Part shown: positions 16,213-24,528 of the stretch, in pieces
Position numbering within the stretch: position 1 is the stretch's first letter
How the letters are laid out: every line of letters starts with the position of its first letter
Assembly: GCF_016055025.1 (NCBI RefSeq)
Contig: NZ_JAECVW010000014.1
DNA from: Thermoactinomyces intermedius
GTDB lineage: Bacteria > Bacillota > Bacilli > Thermoactinomycetales > Thermoactinomycetaceae
Length of the DNA: 45,328 nucleotides
Direction: 5' to 3' (one strand)
Position numbers and translations under genes: made by a program
Notes under the pieces: model-generated
What the model saw: the letters and a program-made list of their open reading frames with translations, nothing else
Databases searched by the model: none
What the model was told of the DNA's origin: nothing

Positions 16213-17193
16213 TTGTTTCCGGTTCGCATGGCGACACTGTTCTTATCGATTTGTTTTATTGTTTTGCTGGTCCAACTTCCCACCATTGAAGCTTATGTGA
16301 CGGCCGTGAAGAGCGGAGAGGAGGTATCGGTGCTCTCTTCCGGCTTCAAAACGGACTCCCCGCTTGTCGAGAAAATCAAAAAAGAGGCGCCGAAATATCA
16401 GATTGCCCCCATCGATGCGCGGATCGATCCGGTCTGGAAAGCTATTCCGGGGCTGAACGGGCGAAGAGTCAACCTGGAAGCAACGATCGAAAGCACCCTC
16501 AAGCATAAAGACAAGCACCGGATTCATTGGGTTTATCAGGAAATTCCCCCGAAAATACAACTGAAAGATCTGGGGCAGGCACCAGTTTACCGGGGGAACG
16601 AAAAAAAACCGGCGGCCGCGCTGATGGTGAATGTGGCCTGGGGAACGGAATACATACCGGAAATGCTCAAGATTTTCAAACGGGAGAAGGTGAAAGCGAC
16701 CTTTTTTTTGGACGGTTCCTGGCTGAAAAAGAATCCCGGATTGGCCAGACAGTTGGTGAAAGAAGGGCATGAAGTGGGAAATCATGCCTATTCCCACCCT
16801 TTAATGAGCCGGATCGGCACCGGGCAAATCGAAGCCGAGATCGGGAAGACGGAGTCTTTGATCCAAGAAACCTTACAGGTCAAAAGCAAGTGGTTTGCCC
16901 CGCCGGCCGGCGATTATGACAATCGCGTATTAAAAATAGCCGAACAATTTAAAATGAAAACCATATTATGGACATTGGATACCGTCGATTGGAAAAAGTC
17001 CGTTTCGCCGGCTATGATGGTGAACAAGGTGGAGAAAGGGATTGCACCCGGCACCTTGTTGTTGACCCATCCGACGGACCGGACGGTCAAAGCGTTGCCG
17101 GGGATGATCCGTGCAGGGAAGGACAAGGGCTTGAAGTGGATGACGGTCAGCGAAATGCTCTCTTCAAAACGGGTGGATTCCATTGAGCAATAA
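16213..17193 (+). CDS. ylxY: YlxY-type polysaccharide deacetylase-like protein, active site degenerate
   Basis: Extracytoplasmic protein of the NodB/CE4 fold. An N-terminal hydrophobic segment (about residues 8-25, rich in Leu, Ile and Val) should anchor or export it. The CE4 domain covers roughly residue 130 to the end. Compared with active CE4 enzymes, the metal-binding TFDDG motif is replaced by VNVAWGT, the motif-2 region reads NHAYSHP (both His kept), and motif 3 reads FAPPAG with Arg lost, whereas LWTLDTVDW and LLLTHP are kept. The clade is thus probably non-catalytic or unusual. TTG 16213 follows AAAGGAGG by nine bases; the upstream ATG at 16153 in frame has no site. Its place before mlpA matches Bacillus. 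Confidence 0.85.
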   Translation: MFPVRMATLFLSICFIVLLVQLPTIEAYVTAVKSGEEVSVLSSGFKTDSPLVEKIKKEAPKYQIAPIDARIDPVWKAIPGLNGRRVNLEATIESTLKHKDKHRIHWVYQEIPPKIQLKDLGQAPVYRGNEKKPAAALMVNVAWGTEYIPEMLKIFKREKVKATFFLDGSWLKKNPGLARQLVKEGHEVGNHAYSHPLMSRIGTGQIEAEIGKTESLIQETLQVKSKWFAPPAGDYDNRVLKIAEQFKMKTILWTLDTVDWKKSVSPAMMVNKVEKGIAPGTLLLTHPTDRTVKALPGMIRAGKDKGLKWMTVSEMLSSKRVDSIEQ

Positions 17194-17211
17194 TTTATGA
17201 TTTGATATAGT
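17183..17211 (+). promoter_or_regulatory. Sigma-A-type promoter of mlpA
   Basis: TTGAGC (17183-17188), 17 bases, TATAGT (17206-17211) with an extended -10 TG at 17203-17204. It overlaps the last codons of ylxY and precedes the mlpA start by about 45 bases. Confidence 0.65.
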
Positions 17212-17257
17212 AGTGTTGCTTTTTTGTAGTTTATCAGAGAATTAAGGAGGATCTTAT

Positions 17258-18511
17258 TTGATCGTTAAACATACGCTGGAGAATGGTGTTCGGTTGGTTG
17301 CTGAAAAAATTCCCCACGTCCGTTCGGTCGCTTTGGGGATTTGGGTGGGAACCGGTTCTGAAAATGAAACGCTTGCCAATAACGGGATTTCCCATTTTAT
17401 CGAACACATGATGTTTAAAGGAACCAAAACACGCACCGCGAAAGAGGTGGCGGAAGCCTTTGACGCAATCGGCGGGCACGTGAATGCCTTCACCTCCAAA
17501 GAGATCACTTGTTATTATGCCAAAGTGCTGGATGAACATTTTTTAACGGCACTGGATGTATTATCGGATATGTTTTTTGAATCGGTGTTTGATGAAGGCG
17601 AGATCGAAAAAGAGAAAAAAGTGGTCTTGGAGGAAATTTACATGGTGGAAGACACGCCGGATGACCTGGTCCATGACATGCTTTCCGAAGTGTCGTCGGG
17701 AGGGCACCCCTTGGGATACCCTGTGTTGGGCAATGCCGAAACCGTGACCAGTTTCCGCCGGGAGGATTTGTTCCGGTACAAAAATCAATTTTATGTCCCT
17801 TCCAATGTCGTGGTGGCCATCGCCGGCAATTTGCCGGATGATTACAAGGAAAGGGTCGAGGAAGCTTTTTCCGGCCATCAGGGCGGGATGCCGGTGCGAA
17901 GCAGGGAGGTTCCGGTTTTTACGCCGGATGTCAAAGTGAAACAAAAAGAAACCGAACAAACCCATTTATGTATTGGGTTGCCGGGACTGGCCGTCGGTGA
18001 TGATGATTTTTACACATTGGTTTTGTTGAATAATGTGCTTGGCGGCAACATGAGTTCCCGTTTGTTCCAGGAAATCCGCGAAGAGCGCGGGCTTGCCTAT
18101 TCGGTGTTTTCTTATCATTCCGCCCATCGCGACACCGGCCTTTTTGCCATCTACGCCGGAACGAAACACGGGCAGGAAAATGAAGTGGTGGAATACATTT
18201 ATCAAATTTTGGATGATCTCAAAACCAAAGGATTGACGACGGACGAATTGCACAAAGCCAAAGAGCAATTGAAAGGGAGCTTAATGCTCGGACTGGAGAG
18301 CACCAACAACCGCATGAGCCGGTTGGGTCGCAATGAATTGTTGTTAAACCGTCAATTTACTTTGGATGAAATCATCAAAAAGGTGGATAAGATCACTTTG
18401 GATGGCGTGAATCGTCTGGCACGGAAAATTTTCTCCTCGCCCATGTCGTTGGCGCTGATTTCGCCGGACGGAAAAATCCCTTCCAGTTTTAGGAGGAACT
18501 CCATTGCATAA
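17258..18511 (+). CDS. mlpA: M16-family zinc peptidase MlpA (YmxG)
   Basis: Zinc peptidase of the pitrilysin/mitochondrial-processing-peptidase family. The inverted zinc motif HFIEH lies at residues 46-50 and the distal Glu ligand at 126, exactly 76 residues after His50, in VLEEIYMVEDTPDD. The second half is the non-catalytic M16 lobe with the conserved RLFQEIREERGLAYSV substrate-binding stretch. The 417-residue length is normal for single-chain bacterial members. TTG 17258 follows AAGGAGG by seven bases. Its final eight bases overlap dut. In Bacillus it affects extracellular protease levels; the natural substrate is not defined. Confidence 0.93.
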   Translation: MIVKHTLENGVRLVAEKIPHVRSVALGIWVGTGSENETLANNGISHFIEHMMFKGTKTRTAKEVAEAFDAIGGHVNAFTSKEITCYYAKVLDEHFLTALDVLSDMFFESVFDEGEIEKEKKVVLEEIYMVEDTPDDLVHDMLSEVSSGGHPLGYPVLGNAETVTSFRREDLFRYKNQFYVPSNVVVAIAGNLPDDYKERVEEAFSGHQGGMPVRSREVPVFTPDVKVKQKETEQTHLCIGLPGLAVGDDDFYTLVLLNNVLGGNMSSRLFQEIREERGLAYSVFSYHSAHRDTGLFAIYAGTKHGQENEVVEYIYQILDDLKTKGLTTDELHKAKEQLKGSLMLGLESTNNRMSRLGRNELLLNRQFTLDEIIKKVDKITLDGVNRLARKIFSSPMSLALISPDGKIPSSFRRNSIA

Positions 18512-18947
18512 TGTCAAAGTTTTTCATATGCCAGGAAACGAAGATCTGCCTCTTCCAGTAAAAATGTCGACGGGTTCCAGTGGTTTTGACCTCCATGCCG
18601 CAGTGAAGGATCCAGTGGAAATCAAACCGGGCCGGTGGAAGTTGATTCCTTCCGGAATTGCCTTGTCGATGCCGGCAGGGCTGGAGGCCCAAGTGCGTCC
18701 GAGAAGCGGTCTTGCTTTAAAACACGGAATCACCGTGCTCAACACACCAGGGACGATCGATGCGGATTACCGTGGAGAAATCGGGGTGATTTTGCTGAAC
18801 CTGGGTGAACGCCCTTTTCGGGTTCAGCGGGGAGACCGTATTGCGCAGTTGGTGTTTATGCAAGTACCTGCGGTTTCCCTCAAGGTTACGGATTCGTTGG
18901 ATGAAACGGAACGTGGGTCTGGAGGCTTTGGCCATACGGGTAAATAG
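18504..18947 (+). CDS. dut: dUTP diphosphatase
   Basis: Hydrolyses dUTP to dUMP and pyrophosphate, keeping uracil out of DNA and feeding dTMP synthesis. All five trimeric-dUTPase motifs are visible: SSGFDLHAA (25-33), RPRSGLA (65-72), NTPGTIDADYRGEIGV (80-95), DRIAQLVF (111-118) and the flexible C-terminal arm RGSGGFGHTGK (137-147). The product is 147 residues. The start is TTG, with AGGAGG seven bases upstream, overlapping the end of mlpA. This location between mlpA and ymxH is common outside B. subtilis itself. Confidence 0.96.
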   Translation: MHNVKVFHMPGNEDLPLPVKMSTGSSGFDLHAAVKDPVEIKPGRWKLIPSGIALSMPAGLEAQVRPRSGLALKHGITVLNTPGTIDADYRGEIGVILLNLGERPFRVQRGDRIAQLVFMQVPAVSLKVTDSLDETERGSGGFGHTGK

Positions 18948-18961
18948 GAGAGGTGATCTTC

Positions 18962-19141
18962 ATGTCCGAGCGGCATCGGATCAGAAGGTTACAGGAGGAA
19001 ATGGAACATCTCCGCAAGGAATTGTACCAGTTGGTGAACGGTGAACCCGAGCGATTGATGGATGCCCGTGTTTTGCCCTTATCCGAGCAATTGGATGTAC
19101 TGATTTTGGAAATGCAAAGGATCCGATTGGAACATCGTTAA
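18962..19141 (+). CDS. Spo0E-like aspartyl-phosphate phosphatase
   Basis: A 59-residue helical hairpin protein matching the Spo0E-like family, small phosphatases that remove phosphate from the response regulator Spo0A or related proteins and so delay sporulation. The first helix reads IRRLQEEMEHLRKELYQL; the second carries the family signature S-x-x-L-D followed by an aliphatic run and Gln (PLSEQLDVLILEMQRI). Only one Spo0E-like domain is present and no extra C-terminal tail is seen. GGAGAGG lies seven bases before the ATG. It sits between dut and a terminator, 14 bases after dut. Its specificity among Spo0A-type regulators cannot be read. Confidence 0.72.
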   Translation: MSERHRIRRLQEEMEHLRKELYQLVNGEPERLMDARVLPLSEQLDVLILEMQRIRLEHR

Positions 19142-19167
19142 ATAAAGAGGATGAATGCCAAATCCCG

Positions 19168-19203
19168 AAAGTCCGGCTAAACCTGCCGGGCTTTTTGTTT
19201 TTT
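19168..19203 (+). terminator. Intrinsic terminator after the Spo0E-like gene
   Basis: AAAGTCCGGC pairs with GCCGGGCTTT (one G-U) around loop TAAACCT, then a T-rich tail TTTTGTTTTTT. It closes the mlpA-dut-Spo0E-like transcript. Confidence 0.87.
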
Positions 19204-19269
19204 ATAAAAGAGTTGACTGAATCATATGAATAAAGGGAGAGAAAAAATGAAAAGCCGGGGGAGGGAAGG

Positions 19270-19530
19270 ATGTTGCGCTGGAGTGAACTGGCGGAAAAGG
19301 AATGCATCGATTTGGTGGGAGGAGAACGTTTGGGGGATTTGTTGCATGCAGACATGTCGTTTGATCCGCTAACCGGAAAAATCCATGCTATCTTGGTGCC
19401 GACGGAATCTTCCTGGTTTAAAAAGAAGCACAGATTTATGGAATTGACGTGGAGCATGATCCGGAAAGTCGGGCCGGAAATGCTGATCGTGGATTCGTTG
19501 GACCGGAGATCTTCCAAAAAACAATTTTGA
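19270..19530 (+). CDS. ymxH: YlmC/YmxH family PRC-barrel sporulation protein
   Basis: An 86-residue PRC-barrel protein. The fold is suggested by RWSELAEKECIDLVGGERLGDL, then the DMSFDPLTGKIHAILVP strand pair. YlmC/YmxH proteins are conserved in endospore formers and lie next to dpaAB in Bacillus, as here; their molecular role is not known. ATG 19270 follows GGGGAGG by five bases. The last part, LIVDSLDRRSSKKQF, is basic and may be flexible. A candidate sigma-K promoter for dpaA starts directly after it. Confidence 0.85.
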   Translation: MLRWSELAEKECIDLVGGERLGDLLHADMSFDPLTGKIHAILVPTESSWFKKKHRFMELTWSMIRKVGPEMLIVDSLDRRSSKKQF

Positions 19531-19539
19531 CAGAAGGGA

Positions 19540-19566
19540 ACCGAATTTTATTTTTTTCATATGATG
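19540..19566 (+). promoter_or_regulatory. Candidate sigma-K promoter of dpaAB
   Basis: AC (19540-19541), 16 bases, then CATATGATG (19558-19566), which fits the sigma-K pattern AC - 16/17 - CATAnnnTA at all but the final base. It lies about 45 bases ahead of dpaA. In B. subtilis spoVFA/dpaA is a sigma-K gene of the mother cell. Confidence 0.5.
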
Positions 19567-19611
19567 CAAATAGATGTGGTAAGGATTCTTCCGGGGAAAG
19601 GAGTGAAGAAA

Positions 19612-20511
19612 ATGCTGACAGGCAAACACGTTGTCTTCCTCGGTGGAGATGCACGGCAATTAGAGGTGATTAAAAGCTGTACAGAGATGGGAGCCCGGGT
19701 TTCGTTGGTCGGATTTGACAATTTGCAAAGTCCGGTCAGCGGGGCTTCATTAAAGGAGCTTTCGTCCGATGTGTTACAGACGGCGGATGTTTTGGTGCTC
19801 CCGATCATTGGAACCGATGAAAAAGGGCAAATCAGCAGTGTTTTTACTTCCAAAAAATTGTTTTTGACCCCGGAGGTGTTTCAATCACTTCCAAAACATT
19901 GCCTCGTTTTTGCCGGGATGGCCAAGGAGTATTTGCGAAAGTTGTGCCAAGATTTCGGGATTCAACTTTTTGAACTCTTAAACCGGGATGATGTGGCCAT
20001 TTATAACTCCATCCCGACGGTGGAAGGCGCACTCATGATGGCCATCCAACACACCGACATCACCATTCACGGTTCCGAAAGCATTGTGCTGGGCATGGGA
20101 AGATGCGGCTTGTCGCTGGCCCGTGTGCTTCATGCGATCGGAGCCCGGGTGAAAGTCGGGGTAAGAAGTTCCGAGCATAAAGCCCGCGCATTTGAAATGG
20201 GGATTCAGGCGTTTGATACATCCGAATTAAAAGACCATGTGAAAAATGCGGATTTGATTTTTAACACCGTTCCGGCTTTGATCATTGATTCAGCCGTTTT
20301 AGCCAACGTGCCGCATGATGTGGTCATCATTGATCTGGCATCCAAACCGGGAGGCGTGGATTATCCGTTTGCTGAAAAAAGGGGAATCAAAGCCATATTG
20401 GCACCCAGTCTGCCGGGAATCGTGGCTCCGAAAACAGCCGGACAAATTTTGGCGCGGACCATCACCCGGATCATGAAAAATGAGTTATTCAGGGAGGGAA
20501 CCGTTCAGTGA
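19612..20511 (+). CDS. dpaA: Dipicolinate synthase subunit A
   Basis: With DpaB, oxidises the lysine-pathway intermediate made by DapA to dipicolinic acid, the calcium chelator packed into the spore core. The 299-residue protein has an N-terminal domain starting MLTGKHVVFLGGDARQLEV and a C-terminal Rossmann NAD(P)-binding domain, SIVLGMGRCGLSLARVLHAIG at about 160-180, then a stretch with DLIFNTVPALI and DLASKPGG. ATG 19612 was chosen over the in-frame ATG at 19561 because AAAGGAG lies eight bases upstream and the length matches SpoVFA. Its GTGA overlap with dpaB ties the two subunits together. Confidence 0.95.
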   Translation: MLTGKHVVFLGGDARQLEVIKSCTEMGARVSLVGFDNLQSPVSGASLKELSSDVLQTADVLVLPIIGTDEKGQISSVFTSKKLFLTPEVFQSLPKHCLVFAGMAKEYLRKLCQDFGIQLFELLNRDDVAIYNSIPTVEGALMMAIQHTDITIHGSESIVLGMGRCGLSLARVLHAIGARVKVGVRSSEHKARAFEMGIQAFDTSELKDHVKNADLIFNTVPALIIDSAVLANVPHDVVIIDLASKPGGVDYPFAEKRGIKAILAPSLPGIVAPKTAGQILARTITRIMKNELFREGTVQ

Positions 20512-21110
20512 ATTTTCAAAACCTGACGATCGGCTTCGGCATGACGGGATCCCACTGTACGCATGATGAAGTGCTTCCGCAAATGAAAAGATTGGTGGAA
20601 CTGGGGGCAAACGTGATTCCGGTGATTTCCCACACGGTGGCGACGGTGGACAGCCGGTTCGGCACCGCGGAAGAGTGGAAGAAAAAAATTAAAGAAATCA
20701 CCGGCCGGACCCCGTTGATGACCATACCGGAAGTGGAACCGTTCGGTCCTGAAAAAAGTTTGGATTGTTATGTGATTGCTCCCTGCACCGGCAATTCCCT
20801 GGCCAAACTTGCCAATGCGTTGACAGACAGCCCGGTTTTGATGGCGGCAAAAGCGCAAATGCGCAATCACCGTCCGGTGGTGGTGGCCATTTCCACGAAC
20901 GACGCCCTCGGCTTAAATGCCGTCAACCTGGCAAAACTGCTGGCAGCCAAAGACATTTATTTTGTTCCGTTCGGCCAGGATGCCCCCGAAAAAAAACCCA
21001 AGTCCATGGTCGCGCGCATGGAATTGATCCCGGAAACTTGTCTGGCCGCCATCGAAGGGAAACAGTTGCAACCATTAATAGTTGAAAAATACCGCGACTT
21101 GACTTCATAA
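20508..21110 (+). CDS. dpaB: Dipicolinate synthase subunit B (flavoprotein-like)
   Basis: Partner of DpaA in dipicolinate formation. The 200-residue protein belongs to the HFCD flavoprotein fold: GFGMTGSHCTHDEVLPQMKRL at the N-terminus, SHTVATVDSRFG, and VIAPCTGNSLAKLANALTDSPVLMAAKAQMRNHRP, a stretch typical of cofactor binding in this family. GTG 20508 overlaps the dpaA stop by four bases and follows AGGGAGGG. In Bacillus it is expressed in the mother cell with dpaA. No terminator is obvious after it, so read-through into asd is possible. Confidence 0.94.
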   Translation: MNFQNLTIGFGMTGSHCTHDEVLPQMKRLVELGANVIPVISHTVATVDSRFGTAEEWKKKIKEITGRTPLMTIPEVEPFGPEKSLDCYVIAPCTGNSLAKLANALTDSPVLMAAKAQMRNHRPVVVAISTNDALGLNAVNLAKLLAAKDIYFVPFGQDAPEKKPKSMVARMELIPETCLAAIEGKQLQPLIVEKYRDLTS

Positions 21111-21142
21111 TAGAAAAGAGCTCGGATAGATGATACATTCGT

Positions 21143-21165
21143 CCCCCTTGATGAAAAACAGGGGG
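21143..21165 (+). other. Small hairpin before asd
   Basis: CCCCCT (21143-21148) pairs with AGGGGG (21160-21165) around an 11-base loop, and no T tract follows. It sits about 12 bases before the Shine-Dalgarno of asd. It may mark the end of dpaAB or influence asd translation; no lysine riboswitch core is visible. Confidence 0.35.
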
Positions 21166-21190
21166 CTCACTTCATATGGGAGGGGACTTC

Positions 21191-22231
21191 ATGAGTGCAA
21201 AAAAATATCATGTTGCAGTGGTAGGAGCAACCGGAGCCGTCGGGCAAGAAATATTGAACACCCTCGATGAAAGAAATTTTCCGGTCAAAGAATTGCGCTT
21301 GCTTTCTTCCAAACGTTCCGCAGGCAAAAAAATCACATTCCGCGGTCAGGAAATCACGGTTCAGGAAGCCGTGCCGGAAGCATTTGAAGGCATTGACTTC
21401 GCTTTATTCAGTGCCGGCGGCAGTGTGAGTAAGGCATTGGCAAAAGAAGCGGTGCAACGTGGTGCAATCGTTGTGGATAATACCAACGCCTTTCGAATGG
21501 ATCCGGAAGTCCCGTTGGTGGTTCCGGAAGTGAATCCGGAAGCGTTGGATCAACATAAAGGAATCATCGCCAATCCCAACTGTTCGACCATTCAAATGGT
21601 TGTTGCATTAAAACCGTTGGCGGATCGTTACGGAATCGAAAGAATCATTGTCTCCACTTACCAAGCCGTCTCCGGTGCGGGTTGGAAAGCGATCAATGAA
21701 TTGGAAGAACAGACGAAAGCCGTGATGGCCGGTGAAGAAGTCCAAAAAAATGTTCTTCCCGTGGGCAAACTTGACAAACATTATCAGCAAGCGTTCAATG
21801 TGATTCCGCAAGTGGATGTGGCGGAAGAAAACGGATTTACACTTGAAGAAATGAAAATGGTGCGCGAAACGAAAAAAATCTTCGCGGATGATTCCATCGG
21901 CGTGACTGCCACTTGTGTACGGGTCCCGGTTGTACGGGGACACAGCGAATCGGTGTATGTGGAATTAAAATCGGATTATGATCTTGATGAAGTCCGGACC
22001 CTCTTAAATGATGCGCCGGGTGTGGTGGTGCAGGATGCGATTGAGGAGCAGATTTATCCCATGCCGTTGGATGCATCCGGCCGGACGGAAGTGTTTGTCG
22101 GACGTCTCCGTCGCGATTTGACCCATCCGCGCGCGCTCAACATGTGGGTGGTTTCGGATAATCTTTTGAAAGGAGCCGCAACCAACACGGTTCAAATTGC
22201 AGAAACTTTGATTAAAAGAGAAAGATCATAA
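21191..22231 (+). CDS. asd: Aspartate-semialdehyde dehydrogenase
   Basis: Reduces aspartyl phosphate to aspartate semialdehyde with NADPH, the branch point to lysine, threonine, methionine and dipicolinate. The 346-residue product shows the NADP-binding VGATGAVGQEIL at the N-terminus, the catalytic Cys131 in IIANPNCSTIQM, and the substrate-binding GHSESVYVEL segment. ATG 21191 follows GGGAGGGG by about five bases; the upstream in-frame ATG at 21176 lacks a site. It is followed at 15 bases by dapG, so asd-dapG-dapA is one operon feeding DapA and then DpaAB. Confidence 0.96.
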   Translation: MSAKKYHVAVVGATGAVGQEILNTLDERNFPVKELRLLSSKRSAGKKITFRGQEITVQEAVPEAFEGIDFALFSAGGSVSKALAKEAVQRGAIVVDNTNAFRMDPEVPLVVPEVNPEALDQHKGIIANPNCSTIQMVVALKPLADRYGIERIIVSTYQAVSGAGWKAINELEEQTKAVMAGEEVQKNVLPVGKLDKHYQQAFNVIPQVDVAEENGFTLEEMKMVRETKKIFADDSIGVTATCVRVPVVRGHSESVYVELKSDYDLDEVRTLLNDAPGVVVQDAIEEQIYPMPLDASGRTEVFVGRLRRDLTHPRALNMWVVSDNLLKGAATNTVQIAETLIKRERS

Positions 22232-22246
22232 AGAGAAGGGATAGGC

Positions 22247-23476
22247 ATGAGCATTATTGTACAGAAGTTCGGAGGAACCTCCGTGGCAACCGCTGAACGG
22301 CGCCAACGTGTCCTTCATCATATTTCCAACGAGCTGGAGAAAGGAAACAAACTGGTTGTCGTTGTTTCAGCGATGGGAAGAAAAGGGGAACCATACGCAA
22401 CCGATACGTTGCTTGGTTTGATTGATCAATATGATCAGCAGATCCTTCCCCGTGAGAAAGATTTGTTGTTAAGCTGTGGAGAGATCATCTCTGCAGCTAC
22501 CCTGTCCAGCATGTTGACCCAGGCGGGGATCCGGAGCTGTGTATTGACCGGTGGACAAGCGGGGATCATTACGAACGATCAGCATACCAATGCCCAGATT
22601 ATCACCGTCAATCCCAAACGCATTTTGCATGAACTGGAGAAAAACCGGGTCGTTGTCGTGGCCGGTTTCCAAGGACAAACAACCGATGGGGAAATCACCA
22701 CATTGGGACGCGGCGGCAGCGATACCACCGCAACGGCGTTGGGAGCGGCTCTTGATGCCGAATATGTAGATATTTTTACAGATGTAGAAGGGATTATGAC
22801 AGCTGATCCAAGAATTGTCGAGGATGCCGCCCAATTGGAGCAGGTCACCTATGTCGAAATGTGCAATCTCGCTTTTCAAGGAGCCAAGGTGATTCATCCC
22901 CGGGCTGTGGAGATTGCCATGCAAAACAGCACCCCGATCCGGATCCGTTCAACCATGTCGGACCATCCGGGCACGTTGGTGACACACCGGAGTGAAATTG
23001 ACCGGTTGGTTCGGGAAGTGCGGGAAAACACCATCATCGGGGTGACCCAGATGCCCAATGTGACCCAAGTGAAGATCCGGCTGAGACAAGGACAATACCA
23101 TACGCAGTTGAAAGTTTTCAAAGCGATGGCCGATCATGGGATCAGTGTCGATTTTATCAGTGTCAACCCGAGCGAAATTGCTTATACGGTTTATGATGAT
23201 CTGGCGGATCAGGCGGAACAAATTTTATATGACCTGGGACTGGAACCAGAATTATCCAGAGGTTGCAGTAAAGTATCCGTTGTCGGGGCAGGCATCGCCG
23301 GCGTTCCGGGCGTGATGGCCAAAATTTCGGAAGCACTGACGGAAGAGGATATTCAAGTGTTGCAATCGGCGGATTCCCATACCACCATTTGGGTGCTCGT
23401 CCATGGAAAAGACATGGAGAAAGCCGTGCGTGCTTTGCATAAAAAATTTCATCTGAATAAACTCTATTGCTCATAA
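22247..23476 (+). CDS. dapG: Aspartate kinase (aspartokinase I, DapG)
   Basis: Phosphorylates aspartate, the first committed step of the pathway. The kinase core starts with VQKFGGTSVA (Lys7), followed by SCGEIISAATLSSML, LGRGGSDTTATALGAAL and DVEGIMTADPRIV. The C-terminal 150 residues hold two ACT domains, which bind effectors. The gene order asd-dapG-dapA, and the 409-residue length, match the diaminopimelate-inhibited isozyme of Bacillus rather than the lysine-regulated LysC; that isozyme assignment is from context. GAAGGGA precedes the ATG. Confidence 0.93.
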   Translation: MSIIVQKFGGTSVATAERRQRVLHHISNELEKGNKLVVVVSAMGRKGEPYATDTLLGLIDQYDQQILPREKDLLLSCGEIISAATLSSMLTQAGIRSCVLTGGQAGIITNDQHTNAQIITVNPKRILHELEKNRVVVVAGFQGQTTDGEITTLGRGGSDTTATALGAALDAEYVDIFTDVEGIMTADPRIVEDAAQLEQVTYVEMCNLAFQGAKVIHPRAVEIAMQNSTPIRIRSTMSDHPGTLVTHRSEIDRLVREVRENTIIGVTQMPNVTQVKIRLRQGQYHTQLKVFKAMADHGISVDFISVNPSEIAYTVYDDLADQAEQILYDLGLEPELSRGCSKVSVVGAGIAGVPGVMAKISEALTEEDIQVLQSADSHTTIWVLVHGKDMEKAVRALHKKFHLNKLYCS

Positions 23477-23491
23477 AGGAGGGAAGTGAGG

Positions 23492-24361
23492 ATGTTGTTT
23501 GGCCGATTAATCACGGCGCTGTTTACGCCGTTTACCGAAGAGAATGAGATTGACTGGCCCTGTCTGGAAGCCAATATCGAGCGTTTGATCGAAGACGGGA
23601 ATGATTCGATTGTTGTTTCCGGAACGACCGGAGAGTCTCCCACCCTGACCCTCTCCGAAAAGCTGGAATTATATCGTTTTGCCAAAGAAAAAGCAAACGG
23701 CCGGATCAAAGTGATCGCAGGGACCGGAAGCAATAACACCGTGCAGAGCCTGGAATTGACCAAGAAAGCGGAGGAAATCGGCGTCGACGGGGTGATGCTG
23801 GTTGCCCCCTATTACAACAAACCGTCGCAGGAAGGGTTGTATCAACATTTCAAAATGATTGCCGAATCGACTTCATTGCCGGTGATGCTGTACAATGTGC
23901 CCGGACGCACCAGTGTCAATATGACGGCTGAAACCATGGCCCGGCTCGCTCAATTGGATAATGTGGTCGCCATCAAAGAAGCAAGCGGGGATCTCAACCA
24001 AATCGGGCGGCTGATTGCGGCGGTTCCCGACGATGTGGCGGTATACAGCGGCGATGACGGGCTCACTTTGCCGATTCTGTCGATTGGCGGAGCCGGAGTT
24101 GTCAGCGTGGCCAGCCACCTGGTCAGCCGGGAAATGAAAGAAATGATGGACGCTTTCTTTTCGGGGGATGTGAAGAAAGCCCAAAACTTGCACATTCGTT
24201 TGCTTCCTGTCTTCCACGGCGTGTTTTTGACGACGAGCCCGGCGCCATTGAAATATGCGATGTCGCAAAAAGGTTGGTCGAAACCTTACGTGCGCCTTCC
24301 GATTGTGGAATTGTCGGAAGAAGAAAAAAGAAAAACGGATGCATGGTTGAAAGAACTGTGA
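23492..24361 (+). CDS. dapA: 4-hydroxy-tetrahydrodipicolinate synthase
   Basis: Condenses pyruvate with aspartate semialdehyde, the entry to lysine, diaminopimelate and spore dipicolinate. The TIM-barrel aldolase has GTTGESPTL at 44-52, the catalytic Tyr134 in MLYNVPGRT and the Schiff-base Lys162 in VVAIKEASGD. ATG 23492 lies eight bases after GGAGGG and gives 289 residues; GTG 23486 is too close to that site. It ends the asd-dapG-dapA operon at a strong terminator. Confidence 0.96.
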   Translation: MLFGRLITALFTPFTEENEIDWPCLEANIERLIEDGNDSIVVSGTTGESPTLTLSEKLELYRFAKEKANGRIKVIAGTGSNNTVQSLELTKKAEEIGVDGVMLVAPYYNKPSQEGLYQHFKMIAESTSLPVMLYNVPGRTSVNMTAETMARLAQLDNVVAIKEASGDLNQIGRLIAAVPDDVAVYSGDDGLTLPILSIGGAGVVSVASHLVSREMKEMMDAFFSGDVKKAQNLHIRLLPVFHGVFLTTSPAPLKYAMSQKGWSKPYVRLPIVELSEEEKRKTDAWLKEL

Positions 24362-24370
24362 CGGGAACGG

Positions 24371-24402
24371 ACCTGCCTGTGAAAAAAACAGGCAGGTTTT
24401 TT
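24371..24402 (+). terminator. Intrinsic terminator after dapA
   Basis: A perfect 10-bp stem ACCTGCCTGT/ACAGGCAGGT (24371-24380 with 24388-24397), loop GAAAAAA, followed by T's to 24402. Confidence 0.93.
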
Positions 24403-24436
24403 GTTTGTCATTGACTTTTTTCAACAAAAGATCCGG

Positions 24437-24466
24437 TTGCATATCCATTTTTCCATCGTATATAAT
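24437..24466 (+). promoter_or_regulatory. Sigma-A promoter of rnjB
   Basis: TTGCAT (24437-24442), an 18-base spacer and a perfect TATAAT (24461-24466), between the dapA terminator and rnjB. The leader is about 55 bases long. Confidence 0.7.
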
Positions 24467-24528
24467 AAGGGACAAGTGGTAATTGTGCGGTTTCAGTGAA
24501 AGACAACAGAATATAGGAGGTAAACAGT

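Noticed and set aside
21111..21190. Lysine riboswitch or T-box ahead of asd
   Set aside because: The gap is only 80 bases, much too short for either element, and shows just one small hairpin.
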